The notes beneath the pieces are model-generated. The model was not told where the DNA came from. It did not search any database and was given only the letters and a program-made list of their open reading frames with translations. Source: Pelagibius sp040217155 (lineage in GTDB: Bacteria > Pseudomonadota > Alphaproteobacteria > Kiloniellales > Kiloniellaceae). Taken from it: a stretch of 64,000 nucleotides of DNA. Shown one piece after another: positions 18,571-27,318 of the stretch (the first letter of the stretch is position 1; each line of letters starts with the position of its first letter). The translations under genes and the position numbers were made by a program. The DNA lies in NCBI GenBank assembly GCA_040217155.1, contig JAVJNS010000002.1, forward strand, positions 124,001 to 188,000, read 5' to 3'.

Positions 18571-18743
18571 GCATTGTGCCCTATCTGGTGATCATCTCGC
18601 TCTGTCTCGGCGCCGTCGGTCTGGTGGTGTTCTTGTGGTCGTTGAAGAATGGCCAGTACGAGGATCTGGACGGCGCGGCCGAGCGGGTGCTGTTCGACGA
18701 CGAGAGTGCGCCGGAAGATCGGCGCGCAGCGCCGCGGCGATAG
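18567..18743 (+). CDS. ccoS: cbb3 oxidase maturation protein CcoS
   Basis: 58-aa single-TM protein needed for cofactor insertion into cbb3 oxidase. Sequence has TM about residues 5-25 followed by the family hallmark WSLKNGQYEDLDGAAERVLFDDE. The ATG overlaps the ccoI stop as ATGA. Length and motif match CcoS. Confidence 0.95.
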   Translation: MSIVPYLVIISLCLGAVGLVVFLWSLKNGQYEDLDGAAERVLFDDESAPEDRRAAPRR

Positions 18744-18937
18744 GCCACGCACCGCGCCGGTGGTGGGATATCACGCCCCAAGTAGACGGGGTTCATCTCG
18801 CTTTCTTAGCGGCCGGCCGCCGAGACCCTATTGCCGGCCCGTCGCGCGCGAGACCCGGCGGGTGCTTCTTCTTGCCGCATCCGCCTGGTGCGCGCGCGAC
18901 GCCGTCAAATCTGTTCCGGCATGCGTTTCTTGTCATA

Positions 18938-18948
18938 CTGCATTGCAG
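18938..18948. promoter_or_regulatory. PhaR-type box upstream of phaC
   Basis: Perfect inverted repeat CTGC-ATT-GCAG. This matches the TGC-rich CTGC-N3/4-GCAG element bound by the PHA repressor PhaR in Paracoccus. It lies about 230 bases before phaC and 56 bases from a second similar element. No phaR gene is in this window. Confidence 0.65.
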
Positions 18949-18993
18949 CAAAGAGGGTTGTTTACACGACGGTTGCTGCCTAGATTTTTAATT

Positions 18994-19004
18994 GTGCATT
19001 GCAG
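18994..19004. promoter_or_regulatory. Second PhaR-like box upstream of phaC
   Basis: GTGC-ATT-GCAG, one mismatch from the perfect element at 18938-18948. The pair, 56 bases apart, would suit cooperative repressor binding. Confidence 0.5.
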
Positions 19005-19176
19005 TGTTCGGCGCCGAGATTTAGAGCGCGGGTGATGTGGACAATCGAGTTTGCTTGGAGCCTGCGGAAACCGTTTCGCGAGCGGATCACGCAGCTCAGA
19101 ACAGGTCGCGGCAGCCGCCCGGGTTGCGACCAACCGGGTGCCACGGCGCCGTGACATGGTCGAAAGGAGATCGGAG

Positions 19177-21063
19177 ATGGCCGGGAAAAAACCGAAGCTG
19201 AGCGTTGTGCCACCGCAATCCGAAAATGCCGCAGAGCGTCCGGAAGCCGTTGAAGAAAAGGCGAACCGGCGCAGCCCGTCGAAGCCCCGCCCGGTTTCGC
19301 GCGGCCTCGCAGACCTCGCCGATCCGTCGCGCCCGTTGTGGGGCGGCGTCAGCGACGAGATCATCGACCGGCAGGTTCATGCCGCCCTGGCGCGGATGAC
19401 GTCGGGAGTATCTCCGTCTTCGCTGATGGCGGCCTACGGCGATTGGGCGAGACACTTGGCGATCTCGCCGGGCAAGCAGGCCCGGCTTGCCCAGAAGGCC
19501 CTGCGCAAGGCGGTGCGGCTGTGGCTGCACACCTGTCGCTGCGCGACCGACCGCGAGACCGGTCCCTGTATCGAGCCCTTGGATCAGGACAAGCGTTTCT
19601 CCGCCCCGGAATGGCAGACCTGGCCGTTCAATCTGATGTACCAGTCGTTTCTGCTCAATCAACAGTGGTGGCACAACGCGACGACCGAGGTGCCGGGCGT
19701 GTCGAAGCACCATGAGAACGTCGTTTCCTTCGCCGCCCGTCAGTTCCTCGACGTCTTCTCGCCGTCCAACTTTATCCACACCAATCCGGAAGTCCTGGCC
19801 GCGACCGTGCGCCAAGGAGGCGCCAACCTGCAACGCGGCGCGCTCAACTTCATCGAGGACTGGGAGCGGGAGATTGCCGGCAAGCCACCGGCCGGCGCCG
19901 AGAATTTCCGTCCCGGCGAGGCGGTCGCGGTAACGCCGGGCAAGGTCGTCTACCGCAACCGGCTGATCGAGCTGATCCAGTACGCCCCGGCGACGGAAAC
20001 CGCGCACCCCGAGCCGGTGCTGATCGTGCCGGCCTGGATCATGAAATACTACATCCTGGATCTCTCGCCGCAAAACTCGCTGGTGAAGTACCTGGTCGAG
20101 CGCGGCCACACGGTCTTCATGATCTCCTGGAAGAACCCCGATGCCGGGGACCGCGACCTGGGCATGGATGACTACCGCCGTCTCGGCGTGATGCAGGCGC
20201 TCGACGCGGTCTCCAAGATCGTGCCGGATCGGAAAATCCATGGCGTCGGTTATTGCCTCGGCGGCACGCTGCTGTCGATCGCCGCGGCGGCGATGGCGCG
20301 CGATGGCGACGACCGCCTGAAATCGCTGACGTTGCTGGCCGCGCAGGTCGACTTCACGGAAGCGGGCGAGCTGATGCTGTTCATCGACGAAAGCCAGATC
20401 CGCTTCCTCGAAGACATGATGTGGGAGCAGGGCTATCTCGACACCAAGCAGATGGCCGGCGCCTTTCAGCTTCTGCGGTCCAACGATCTCATCTGGTCCT
20501 ACCGACTGCACAACTATCTGCTGGGCCAGCGCCACCCGATGAGCGATCTCATGGCCTGGAACGCGGATGCGACGCGGATGCCCTACAAGATGCATTCGGA
20601 ATATCTGCGCGGCCTGTTCCTGAACAACGACCTGGCCAAAGGCCGCTACGTCGTCGACGGCCGGCCGATCAACCTGGCCGACGTCCGGGTGCCGATTTTC
20701 GCCGTGGGCACGGTCCGCGACCACGTCGCGCCCTGGCGGTCGGCCTACAAGATCACCAGTCACCCCGCCACCGACATTACCTTCCTGCTGACCAGCGGCG
20801 GCCACAACGCGGGGATCGTCAGCGAGCCCGGCCATCCGCGCCGAAGATACCAGGTCGCCACCAAGCGCGCGGGCGACAACTACGTGGATCCGGATACCTG
20901 GCAGGCAGAGGAACCGTACAAGGACGGCTCCTGGTGGCCGGAGTGGCAGGCCTGGCTGGTCGAGCGGTCGGCGGCGCAGACCGATGCGCCGGGCATGGGG
21001 GCTCCGGACAAGGGCTATGGCCCGCTCTGCGACGCACCGGGCAGCTATGTGCTGCAGGACTGA
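19177..21063 (+). CDS. phaC: Class I poly(3-hydroxyalkanoate) synthase
   Basis: 628-aa enzyme that polymerises 3-hydroxyacyl-CoA into PHA granules. The alpha/beta hydrolase core carries the lipase-like box GVGYCLGG with catalytic Cys360. The Asp is in VRDHVAPWRSAYK and the His in SGGHNAGIVSEPG. The N-terminal 50 residues are a polar extension. The ATG at 19177 follows AAAGGAG at good spacing; the longer frame is rejected. Two PhaR-like boxes lie upstream. The downstream thiolase could supply acetoacetyl-CoA, though no phaB is in the window. Confidence 0.95.
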   Translation: MAGKKPKLSVVPPQSENAAERPEAVEEKANRRSPSKPRPVSRGLADLADPSRPLWGGVSDEIIDRQVHAALARMTSGVSPSSLMAAYGDWARHLAISPGKQARLAQKALRKAVRLWLHTCRCATDRETGPCIEPLDQDKRFSAPEWQTWPFNLMYQSFLLNQQWWHNATTEVPGVSKHHENVVSFAARQFLDVFSPSNFIHTNPEVLAATVRQGGANLQRGALNFIEDWEREIAGKPPAGAENFRPGEAVAVTPGKVVYRNRLIELIQYAPATETAHPEPVLIVPAWIMKYYILDLSPQNSLVKYLVERGHTVFMISWKNPDAGDRDLGMDDYRRLGVMQALDAVSKIVPDRKIHGVGYCLGGTLLSIAAAAMARDGDDRLKSLTLLAAQVDFTEAGELMLFIDESQIRFLEDMMWEQGYLDTKQMAGAFQLLRSNDLIWSYRLHNYLLGQRHPMSDLMAWNADATRMPYKMHSEYLRGLFLNNDLAKGRYVVDGRPINLADVRVPIFAVGTVRDHVAPWRSAYKITSHPATDITFLLTSGGHNAGIVSEPGHPRRRYQVATKRAGDNYVDPDTWQAEEPYKDGSWWPEWQAWLVERSAAQTDAPGMGAPDKGYGPLCDAPGSYVLQD

Positions 21064-21078
21064 GGAGGTGAGCCTTTC

Positions 21079-23502
21079 ATGTGCGGCGACCTAGAAACGG
21101 CGCCCGGTCCGGCCCGGACCAGTCGCGGTCTCTCGTCCGAGGAGGCCGCACGCCTGCTGACCGAACACGGCCGCAACGAAATCGTGGCGCGGCGTGAGAA
21201 CCCGCTTCGCAAGTTCCTCTCCTACTTCTGGGGACCGATCCCCTGGATGATCGAAGCGGCGGCGGTCCTGTCGGCGGTAGCGCGCGACTGGTCGAATCTC
21301 ACCGTCATTCTCGCCATGCTGGCCATCAACGCGGGCGTTGCCTTCTGGCACGAACGCAAGGCCGATAACGCGATCGAACTCCTCAAGCGGAAATTGGCGG
21401 CCACGGCGCGCGTGTTGCGCGACGGAGCGTGGTGCGATCTGCCGGCGCACGACCTGGTGCCTGGCGATCTTGTCCACCTGAAACCCGGCGATGTGGTCCC
21501 CGCCGATGTCGAACTGATGAGCGGCGCCGGTCTTTCGGTCGACCAATCGGCGCTGACGGGCGAATCTCTGCCGGCCGAGAAGAAGGTGGGCGAAGCGGCA
21601 TACTCGGGCTCGATCGTACGGATCGGCGAGATGACGGGTGTCGTCTCGGCGACGGGGATGCACACCTATTTCGGCAAAACCGCGGCACTGGTCGAGCACG
21701 CCGGAGCGCCGTCGCATTTCCAAAAGGCGGTTCTGAAGATCGGGAATACCCTTATCGCGGCGACACTCGTTCTGGTCGCCGTGATCCTCGTCTTTGGCTG
21801 GCTGCGGGGCGATCCGGCGCTGGAGACGCTGCAATTCGCGCTGATCCTGACCATCGCCGCCATCCCCGTTGCGCTGCCGGCGGTGCTGGCCGTGACCCTG
21901 GCCGTCGGTGCGACCGCGCTCAGCCGCCTTGGCGCCATCGTCTCACGTCTCGCCGCGATCGAGGAACTGGCGGGGACGGACGTGCTCTGTTCGGACAAGA
22001 CCGGAACGCTGACCCAGAACCGGCTGACCGTGGGTACCCCGCTACTGGCCGAGGCCGACGCCGAGGTTGAGGTTGTGTCGGCGGCCGCGCTGGCGTCGGA
22101 ACCGGAGAGCAATGATCCCATCGATATTGCGATCTTCGCGGCGGCCCGGCAGTCCGGTCTTCGGAGCGATACGCGTGTGACCGAATTCACGCCCTTCGAT
22201 CCGGTGCGCAAGTTCACCGAAGCGCGGGTGACGACAGAGGGGGTATCACGGCGGATCGTCAAGGGCGCACCGCAGGCGATCCTCGCCTGGGCCGAGGCTT
22301 CGGATGGTACGCGGGCGCAGCTTGAGCGGCAGGTCGACGTTCTCGCAGCCGATGGCTACCGCGCCCTCGCCATCGCCGAGCGCAGCGGCGATCGGCCGGC
22401 GCGGGTCCTGGGTCTGCTGCCGCTCTATGACCCGCCGCGCGAGGACGGTGCCGCCACCATAGCCGCGATCCGGCGGCTCGGCGTGACCGTGAAGATGGTG
22501 ACCGGCGATCATATCGCGATCGCCCGGCAGATCGCCGGCCGGCTGGGGCTCGGCACAAATTTCATTGCCGCCGCCGAGGCCTTCGCCGGAGAGCGCAGGA
22601 CAACTGCCGGCGATGTGCTGGCCTACGACGGCTATGCCCAGGTCTTCCCCGAGCACAAGTACAGGATCGTGCAGGCGCTGCAGTCCGGTGGCCACCTCGT
22701 GGGCATGACCGGCGACGGCGTGAACGATGCGCCGGCGCTGCGCCAGGCGGATGTGGGCGTTGCGGTGAGCGGCGCGACCGATGCCGCGCGGGCGGCGGCA
22801 GATCTGGTGCTGACCGAGCCGGGCTTGGATGTGATCCGCAATGCCATCGAGGAGGCGCGCCGGATTTTCGAACGCATGAACGCCTACGCGATCTTCCGTA
22901 TCAGCGAAACCGTTCGCGTGATGCTCTTCATGACGATTTCAATCCTCGTCTTCGATTTCTACCCGGTCACGGCGGTGATGATCGTGCTGCTCGCGCTGCT
23001 GAACGATTTTCCGATCATGATGATCGCCTACGACAACGCCAGGCCGGCGGCGAAACCGGTGCGCTGGGACATGCGGCGGGTGCTGATCCTCGCGGGCGTT
23101 CTCGGCACGCTCGGCGTCATCTCCAGTTTCAGCCTGTTCTGGGTCGCGGAGACGGTCTGGGCCTTGCCGCGCCCGACCATCCAGACGCTGATCTTCCTGA
23201 AGCTTCTCGTCGCTGGACACCTGACCCTCTATCTCACACGCAACGATGGGCATTTCTGGGAGCGCCCCTGGCCGAGCCTGAAGCTGTTCGTGACGACCGA
23301 GGCAACACAGGTGGTCGGAACGCTGGCCGCCGTCTACGGCGTGTTCGTGGAGCCGATTGGGTGGTCGCTGGCGCTCGTCGTCTGGGGCTATGCGCTGGTC
23401 TGGTTCCTCATCAACAACATGGTCAAGCGGTTCGTCCTGCGTCTGCTCAAGGGCGCTCGACCGGGTAGCGCGGGCGGTTATTTATCGGAGACATCTGCAT
23501 GA
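21079..23502 (+). CDS. Plasma-membrane proton-efflux P-type ATPase (type IIIA)
   Basis: 807-aa P-type ATPase of the H+-pumping class. Motifs: actuator TGES near residue 160, PVALPAVLAV in M4, phosphorylation site CSDKTGTLTQN near residue 310, KGAPQ nucleotide-binding motif near residue 395 and hinge GDGVNDAPALRQA near residue 550. M5 and M6 contain ISETVRVML and LLNDFPIMMIAYDN, the region that in fungal Pma1 holds the proton-binding Asp. There is no heavy-metal domain or CPC. It starts 16 bases after phaC behind GGAGGTG and its stop overlaps fabI. Ion specificity is inferred. Confidence 0.88.
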   Translation: MCGDLETAPGPARTSRGLSSEEAARLLTEHGRNEIVARRENPLRKFLSYFWGPIPWMIEAAAVLSAVARDWSNLTVILAMLAINAGVAFWHERKADNAIELLKRKLAATARVLRDGAWCDLPAHDLVPGDLVHLKPGDVVPADVELMSGAGLSVDQSALTGESLPAEKKVGEAAYSGSIVRIGEMTGVVSATGMHTYFGKTAALVEHAGAPSHFQKAVLKIGNTLIAATLVLVAVILVFGWLRGDPALETLQFALILTIAAIPVALPAVLAVTLAVGATALSRLGAIVSRLAAIEELAGTDVLCSDKTGTLTQNRLTVGTPLLAEADAEVEVVSAAALASEPESNDPIDIAIFAAARQSGLRSDTRVTEFTPFDPVRKFTEARVTTEGVSRRIVKGAPQAILAWAEASDGTRAQLERQVDVLAADGYRALAIAERSGDRPARVLGLLPLYDPPREDGAATIAAIRRLGVTVKMVTGDHIAIARQIAGRLGLGTNFIAAAEAFAGERRTTAGDVLAYDGYAQVFPEHKYRIVQALQSGGHLVGMTGDGVNDAPALRQADVGVAVSGATDAARAAADLVLTEPGLDVIRNAIEEARRIFERMNAYAIFRISETVRVMLFMTISILVFDFYPVTAVMIVLLALLNDFPIMMIAYDNARPAAKPVRWDMRRVLILAGVLGTLGVISSFSLFWVAETVWALPRPTIQTLIFLKLLVAGHLTLYLTRNDGHFWERPWPSLKLFVTTEATQVVGTLAAVYGVFVEPIGWSLALVVWGYALVWFLINNMVKRFVLRLLKGARPGSAGGYLSETSA

Positions 23503-24263
23503 GACTTCTCGAAGGAAAACGGGGCCTGGTGGTGGGAATCGCGAATCAGCACTCGATCGCCGCCGGCTGCGCCCAGGCGTTCAGCAAAGCCGGCGCCGAG
23601 CTTGCCGTAACCTATGTCCAGGCGAAGTCGAAAGCTTTCGTCGAGCCGGTGGCGAAAGAGCTGAACGCATCGATCTTCATGCCGTTGGATGTCGAAACGG
23701 AGAGTGACCTCGACGCCCTGTTCGACGAGATCGGGAAAAAATGGGGCAGGCTGGATTTTCTGCTGCATTCGATCGCCTACTGCCCGAAAGACGATCTGCA
23801 CGGCCGCGTCACGGATTGTTCGAAAGAGGGCTTCGCCCAGGCCATGGACGTTTCCGTTCACTCGTTGATCAGACTGGTGCGCAAGGCCGAACCGCTCATG
23901 AAAGACGGCGGCTGTGTATTGACGATGAGCTACTACGGCGCCGACAAGGTCGTCGACCATTACAACATCATGGGGCCGGTCAAAGCGGCGCTGGAGGGGA
24001 CCGTGCGCTATCTGGCGGCGGAACTCGGCGATAAGGGCATACGCGTCAACGCGGTCTCGCCGGGCCCGGTCAAGACACGTGCGGGCTCCGGCATCGACCA
24101 TTTCGACGAGCTGATCGAGCAGGCCCGTTTGCGGGCGCCCGGGAAGCGTCTTGTGAGCATCGATGATGTCGGAAACATGGCCCTGGGCCTGGTCAGCGAC
24201 CTAGCGCGGAACGTGACCGGCAACATCGCCTTTGTCGATGCCGGCTATCACGTCATGGCGTAG
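23499..24263 (+). CDS. fabI: Enoyl-ACP reductase FabI-like protein
   Basis: 254-aa NAD(H)-dependent enoyl-reductase of the SDR-derived FabI family. It has the FabI-type nucleotide loop GIANQHSIAAGCAQAF near residue 14 and the catalytic pattern Y-x6-K (YNIMGPVKAAL near residue 150). The substrate loop SPGPVKTRAGSGI follows. The ATG overlaps the pump gene stop as ATGA. Its position between the pump, thiolase and acetate genes suggests a second FabI serving PHA or acyl-CoA metabolism rather than the main fatty acid synthesis enzyme. Confidence 0.88.
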   Translation: MRLLEGKRGLVVGIANQHSIAAGCAQAFSKAGAELAVTYVQAKSKAFVEPVAKELNASIFMPLDVETESDLDALFDEIGKKWGRLDFLLHSIAYCPKDDLHGRVTDCSKEGFAQAMDVSVHSLIRLVRKAEPLMKDGGCVLTMSYYGADKVVDHYNIMGPVKAALEGTVRYLAAELGDKGIRVNAVSPGPVKTRAGSGIDHFDELIEQARLRAPGKRLVSIDDVGNMALGLVSDLARNVTGNIAFVDAGYHVMA

Positions 24264-24296
24264 GCGAATTACCCAGATGAGATAGGAGATCGACCC

Positions 24297-25484
24297 ATGT
24301 CCAAGCCCGAAGTTGTCCTCTGTGCCCCGATGCGCACCGCCATCGGCACCTACCGAGGGGTCCTGAAGGATACCCCGGCTCCGAACCTGGGAGCCGCAAG
24401 TATCTCTGTGTCGTTGAAAAAGGCCGGATTATCCGGAGCCGATGTAGAAAGTGTCGTCATGGGGCAGGTTGTCCAGGCCGGCGCGAAGATGAACCCGGCC
24501 CGCCAAGCCTCGATTGGTGGCGGAATACCCGTGGAAGTTCCGGCGATGACCGTGAACCGGGTCTGTGGTTCGGGCGCTCAAGCGATTGCCTCCGCGGCTC
24601 AGGAAGTGTGGCTTGGCAACATCTCCTGCGCATTGGCGGGCGGTATGGAAAACATGGACCAGGCGCCGTATCTGATGGATGGCGGGCGCTGGGGCTACCG
24701 CATGGGCAATGCGGAAATCTACGACAGCATGCTCCGAGACGGGCTCAACGATGCATTTTCCGGCGAGCATTCCGGATGGCATACCGAGGATCTCGTTAAA
24801 CAGTTCCAGATCACGCGAGAGGAGCAGGATCAATGGGCCCTGCGGTCCCAGCAACGGTTTAGCGAGGCGCAGACCGCCGGCAAGTTTCACGACGAGATCG
24901 TGCCGGTGGAGATCCAATCGCGCAAAGGGCCGGTCGCCTTCGCCAAGGATGAGCACAATCGGCCGGACACTACGGCAGTGTCTCTCGCCAGTTTAAAGCC
25001 GGCGTTCCGGAGGGATGGCACAATCACGGCCGGGAACGCGCCGGGGCTCAACAGCGCCGCGGCCGCGATGGTGATCGCCGAGCGTGGTTGGGCGGAAAAG
25101 CGCGGCGTGGAACCGTTCGCCCGCCTCGTGTCCTACGGCGTCGGGGCGGTCGAACCCGGAATGTTCGGGCTGGGGCCAGTTCCGGCAGTGCATCAGGCCC
25201 TTGAGCGCGCGGGCTGGGCAATTGCCGACCTCGATCGTGTGGAGATCAACGAAGCCTTTGCGGCTATCACAATCGCCGTTACGCGTGAACTGGGCCTGCC
25301 GGAGGATATCGTGAACGTCGAAGGCGGGGCGATAGCGCACGGACATCCAATCGGTGCGACTGGCGCCATTCTGGCGACCCGCCTCATTTACGCGATGAGG
25401 CGCGACGGCGCTAAGCGAGGACTCGTCACGCTATGCATCGGTGGCGGCCAGGGCATTGCGCTTGCTCTGGAGGCAATGACCTAA
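24297..25484 (+). CDS. Acetyl-CoA acetyltransferase (thiolase)
   Basis: 395-aa thiolase that condenses or cleaves acetoacetyl-CoA. The active-site motifs are NRVCGSGAQA (nucleophile Cys near residue 87), NEAFA, GGAIAHGHPIGATGA (His near residue 350) and CIGGGQGIALALE (second Cys near residue 382). Length is typical for PhaA/AtoB. Downstream of phaC it may supply acetoacetyl-CoA for PHB or recycle it together with the Pta-AckA pair. It starts 33 bases after fabI behind GGAGATCG. Confidence 0.93.
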   Translation: MSKPEVVLCAPMRTAIGTYRGVLKDTPAPNLGAASISVSLKKAGLSGADVESVVMGQVVQAGAKMNPARQASIGGGIPVEVPAMTVNRVCGSGAQAIASAAQEVWLGNISCALAGGMENMDQAPYLMDGGRWGYRMGNAEIYDSMLRDGLNDAFSGEHSGWHTEDLVKQFQITREEQDQWALRSQQRFSEAQTAGKFHDEIVPVEIQSRKGPVAFAKDEHNRPDTTAVSLASLKPAFRRDGTITAGNAPGLNSAAAAMVIAERGWAEKRGVEPFARLVSYGVGAVEPGMFGLGPVPAVHQALERAGWAIADLDRVEINEAFAAITIAVTRELGLPEDIVNVEGGAIAHGHPIGATGAILATRLIYAMRRDGAKRGLVTLCIGGGQGIALALEAMT

Positions 25485-25563
25485 CCTATCGGATTTTACT
25501 GGTGCGGTGACGTAACCGATTTTCCGCATCCCAACTGTTCTGCAGCCAAAGGATCATGAACCG

Positions 25564-25869
25564 ATGACTAAGAAGAAACTGGATTGGAAAGCAGACTTGA
25601 CGCTTCCTGTTGGCAAAGGGGCCACCAAGCAAAGATTTACTTCCAGCGAAGGAGAGGATGATCTTGAGATCGACACGACTCCTTGGGGTGAAGGCGATCT
25701 CAAAGTCAATGAGTCGATTGTTGCTCATATCTCGGATGACGCCAACGCTGGCGAGGCCTTCCGTGACCTCGAAGCAATCGCCGAGGACTACGAAGAAAAA
25801 AGGCGACGCGAAGGACGAAAGGCACTGGCCAGCCGCGAGACTCGTCTGAGTAGGCGTCCCCCCCAATAA
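25564..25869 (+). CDS. Small acidic/charged protein, function unknown
   Basis: 101-aa soluble protein with no TM or signal. The N-terminus is Lys-rich (MTKKKLDWKADLTLP), the middle Asp/Glu-rich (GEDDLEIDTTPWGEGDL), and the C-terminus a likely coiled helix (AIAEDYEEKRRREGRKAL). Its codons are clearly less GC-rich than those of its neighbours. It lies in line between the thiolase and the maoC-pta fusion, so it may belong to the same transcript. I do not recognise the family. Confidence 0.6.
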   Translation: MTKKKLDWKADLTLPVGKGATKQRFTSSEGEDDLEIDTTPWGEGDLKVNESIVAHISDDANAGEAFRDLEAIAEDYEEKRRREGRKALASRETRLSRRPPQ

Positions 25870-25923
25870 GGATGATCGTGCCGTCGATACCTTTTGTCGG
25901 CGGAGAACCCCAGGGTACAGCGT

Positions 25924-27318
25924 ATGCAATACATCGAGAACAAGACCTTCGACGAGATCGAGGTCGGCGATTCGGCCGAGTTGGTCCGCACTCTCAAGCA
26001 CGAAGACATCGAACTCTTCGCCGTGATGTCGGGAGACGTGAACCCGGCCCACGTCGACGAGGAGTTCGCGCGATCCGACCTGTTCCACAGGGTCATCGCG
26101 CACGGCATGTGGGGCGGCGCCCTCATCTCCGCCGTTCTGGGCACCGAACTGCCGGGGCCCGGCACCATCTATCTCAATCAGTCCTTGAGCTTTCGCCGGC
26201 CGGTGGGTCTTGGCGACACGGTGACGGTGCGGATTACCGTGCGCGAAAAGAATCCAGAGAATAAGCGCCTCATTCTCGATTGCGAATGCATCAATCAGGC
26301 GGGCGAGACGGTCATCAAGGGCGATGCCGAGGTGATCGCGCCAAGCGAGAAAGTACACCGCCCGCGCACCGCCTTGCCTGAGGTCCACCTGCATGAGCGG
26401 GGCGCGCGCTACAAGGCACTCATCGACGCCACGCGGGACGTCGCGCCGGTCCGCACAGCGGTCGTCCACCCCTGCGACGCGCTGTCGCTGTCGGGGGCGC
26501 TCGAAGCGGCAAGCCAGGGTCTCATCGTCCCCGTTCTCGTCGGGCCGCGGGCCAAGATCGAAGCGGCCGCGGCCGCAGCCGGCCGGGAGCTCGGAGAAGC
26601 CGAGATCGTCGATGCCCCCCACAGCCATGCCGCCGCGCAGGTGGCGGTCGCCCTGGCGCGGGAGGCGAAGGTCGAGGCGCTGATGAAGGGCAAGCTCCAC
26701 ACCGACGAGTTGATGAGCGCCGTGACCGACCGGACGAGCGGTTTGAGAACCGAGCGGCGGATGAGTCACGTCTACGGCCTTGACGTGCCCCACTATCCCA
26801 AGCCGCTGTTCATCACCGACGCGGCAATCAACATCTATCCGGACCTCGATGACAAGCGGGACATCGTGCAGAATGCGATCGACCTCGCCCACGCGCTCGG
26901 CCTGGAGACGCCGAAGGTCGCGCTGCTGTCCGCCGTCGAGACGGTGTCCGCGAAGATCGCTTCCACGGTCGACGCGGCGGCGCTCTGCAAGATGGCCGAT
27001 CGCGGCCAGATCAGCGGCGGCGTCATCGACGGGCCGCTCGCCTTCGATAACGCGGTCTCGAAGACGGCTGCGGAAACGAAGGGCATCGTCTCGCCGGTGG
27101 CCGGGGATGTCGACATTCTCGTCGCGCCCGACCTCGAGGCCGGCAACATGATGGCCAAACAACTCATCTATCTCGCCGGCGCCGACGCGGCAGGGGTCGT
27201 GCTCGGCGCCCGCGTACCCATCATGCTGACGAGCCGCGCCGACGACATGCTCAGCCGGCTTGCCTCGGCGGCGCTGGTTCAGCTCTTCGTCCGCTGGCGC
27301 TCGGAGAATGGCCAATGA
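25924..27318 (+). CDS. Bifunctional MaoC-type enoyl-CoA hydratase / phosphate acetyl(butyryl)transferase
   Basis: 464-aa fusion. Residues about 1-145 form a MaoC-like hot-dog hydratase domain, with the hydratase pattern DVNPAHVDEEFA near residue 41 and VIAHGMWGGALIS near residue 60. Residues about 165-460 form a phosphotransacetylase/phosphobutyryltransferase domain (VPVLVGPRAKIEAAA, LMKGKLHTDELM, GVIDGPLAFDNAV). I chose the ATG at 25924 behind AGGGTA instead of the upstream TTG at 25894. The next gene, acetate kinase, overlaps as ATGA, so acyl phosphate made here is passed to it to form ATP. Confidence 0.92.
   Translation: MQYIENKTFDEIEVGDSAELVRTLKHEDIELFAVMSGDVNPAHVDEEFARSDLFHRVIAHGMWGGALISAVLGTELPGPGTIYLNQSLSFRRPVGLGDTVTVRITVREKNPENKRLILDCECINQAGETVIKGDAEVIAPSEKVHRPRTALPEVHLHERGARYKALIDATRDVAPVRTAVVHPCDALSLSGALEAASQGLIVPVLVGPRAKIEAAAAAAGRELGEAEIVDAPHSHAAAQVAVALAREAKVEALMKGKLHTDELMSAVTDRTSGLRTERRMSHVYGLDVPHYPKPLFITDAAINIYPDLDDKRDIVQNAIDLAHALGLETPKVALLSAVETVSAKIASTVDAAALCKMADRGQISGGVIDGPLAFDNAVSKTAAETKGIVSPVAGDVDILVAPDLEAGNMMAKQLIYLAGADAAGVVLGARVPIMLTSRADDMLSRLASAALVQLFVRWRSENGQ

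Larger units (their letters stand above)
18744..19176. other. Intergenic region between ccoS and phaC
   Basis: About 430 bases with no credible gene. The second half is more AT-rich and contains two PhaR-like boxes (18938-18948 and 18994-19004) expected to control phaC. Confidence 0.5.
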
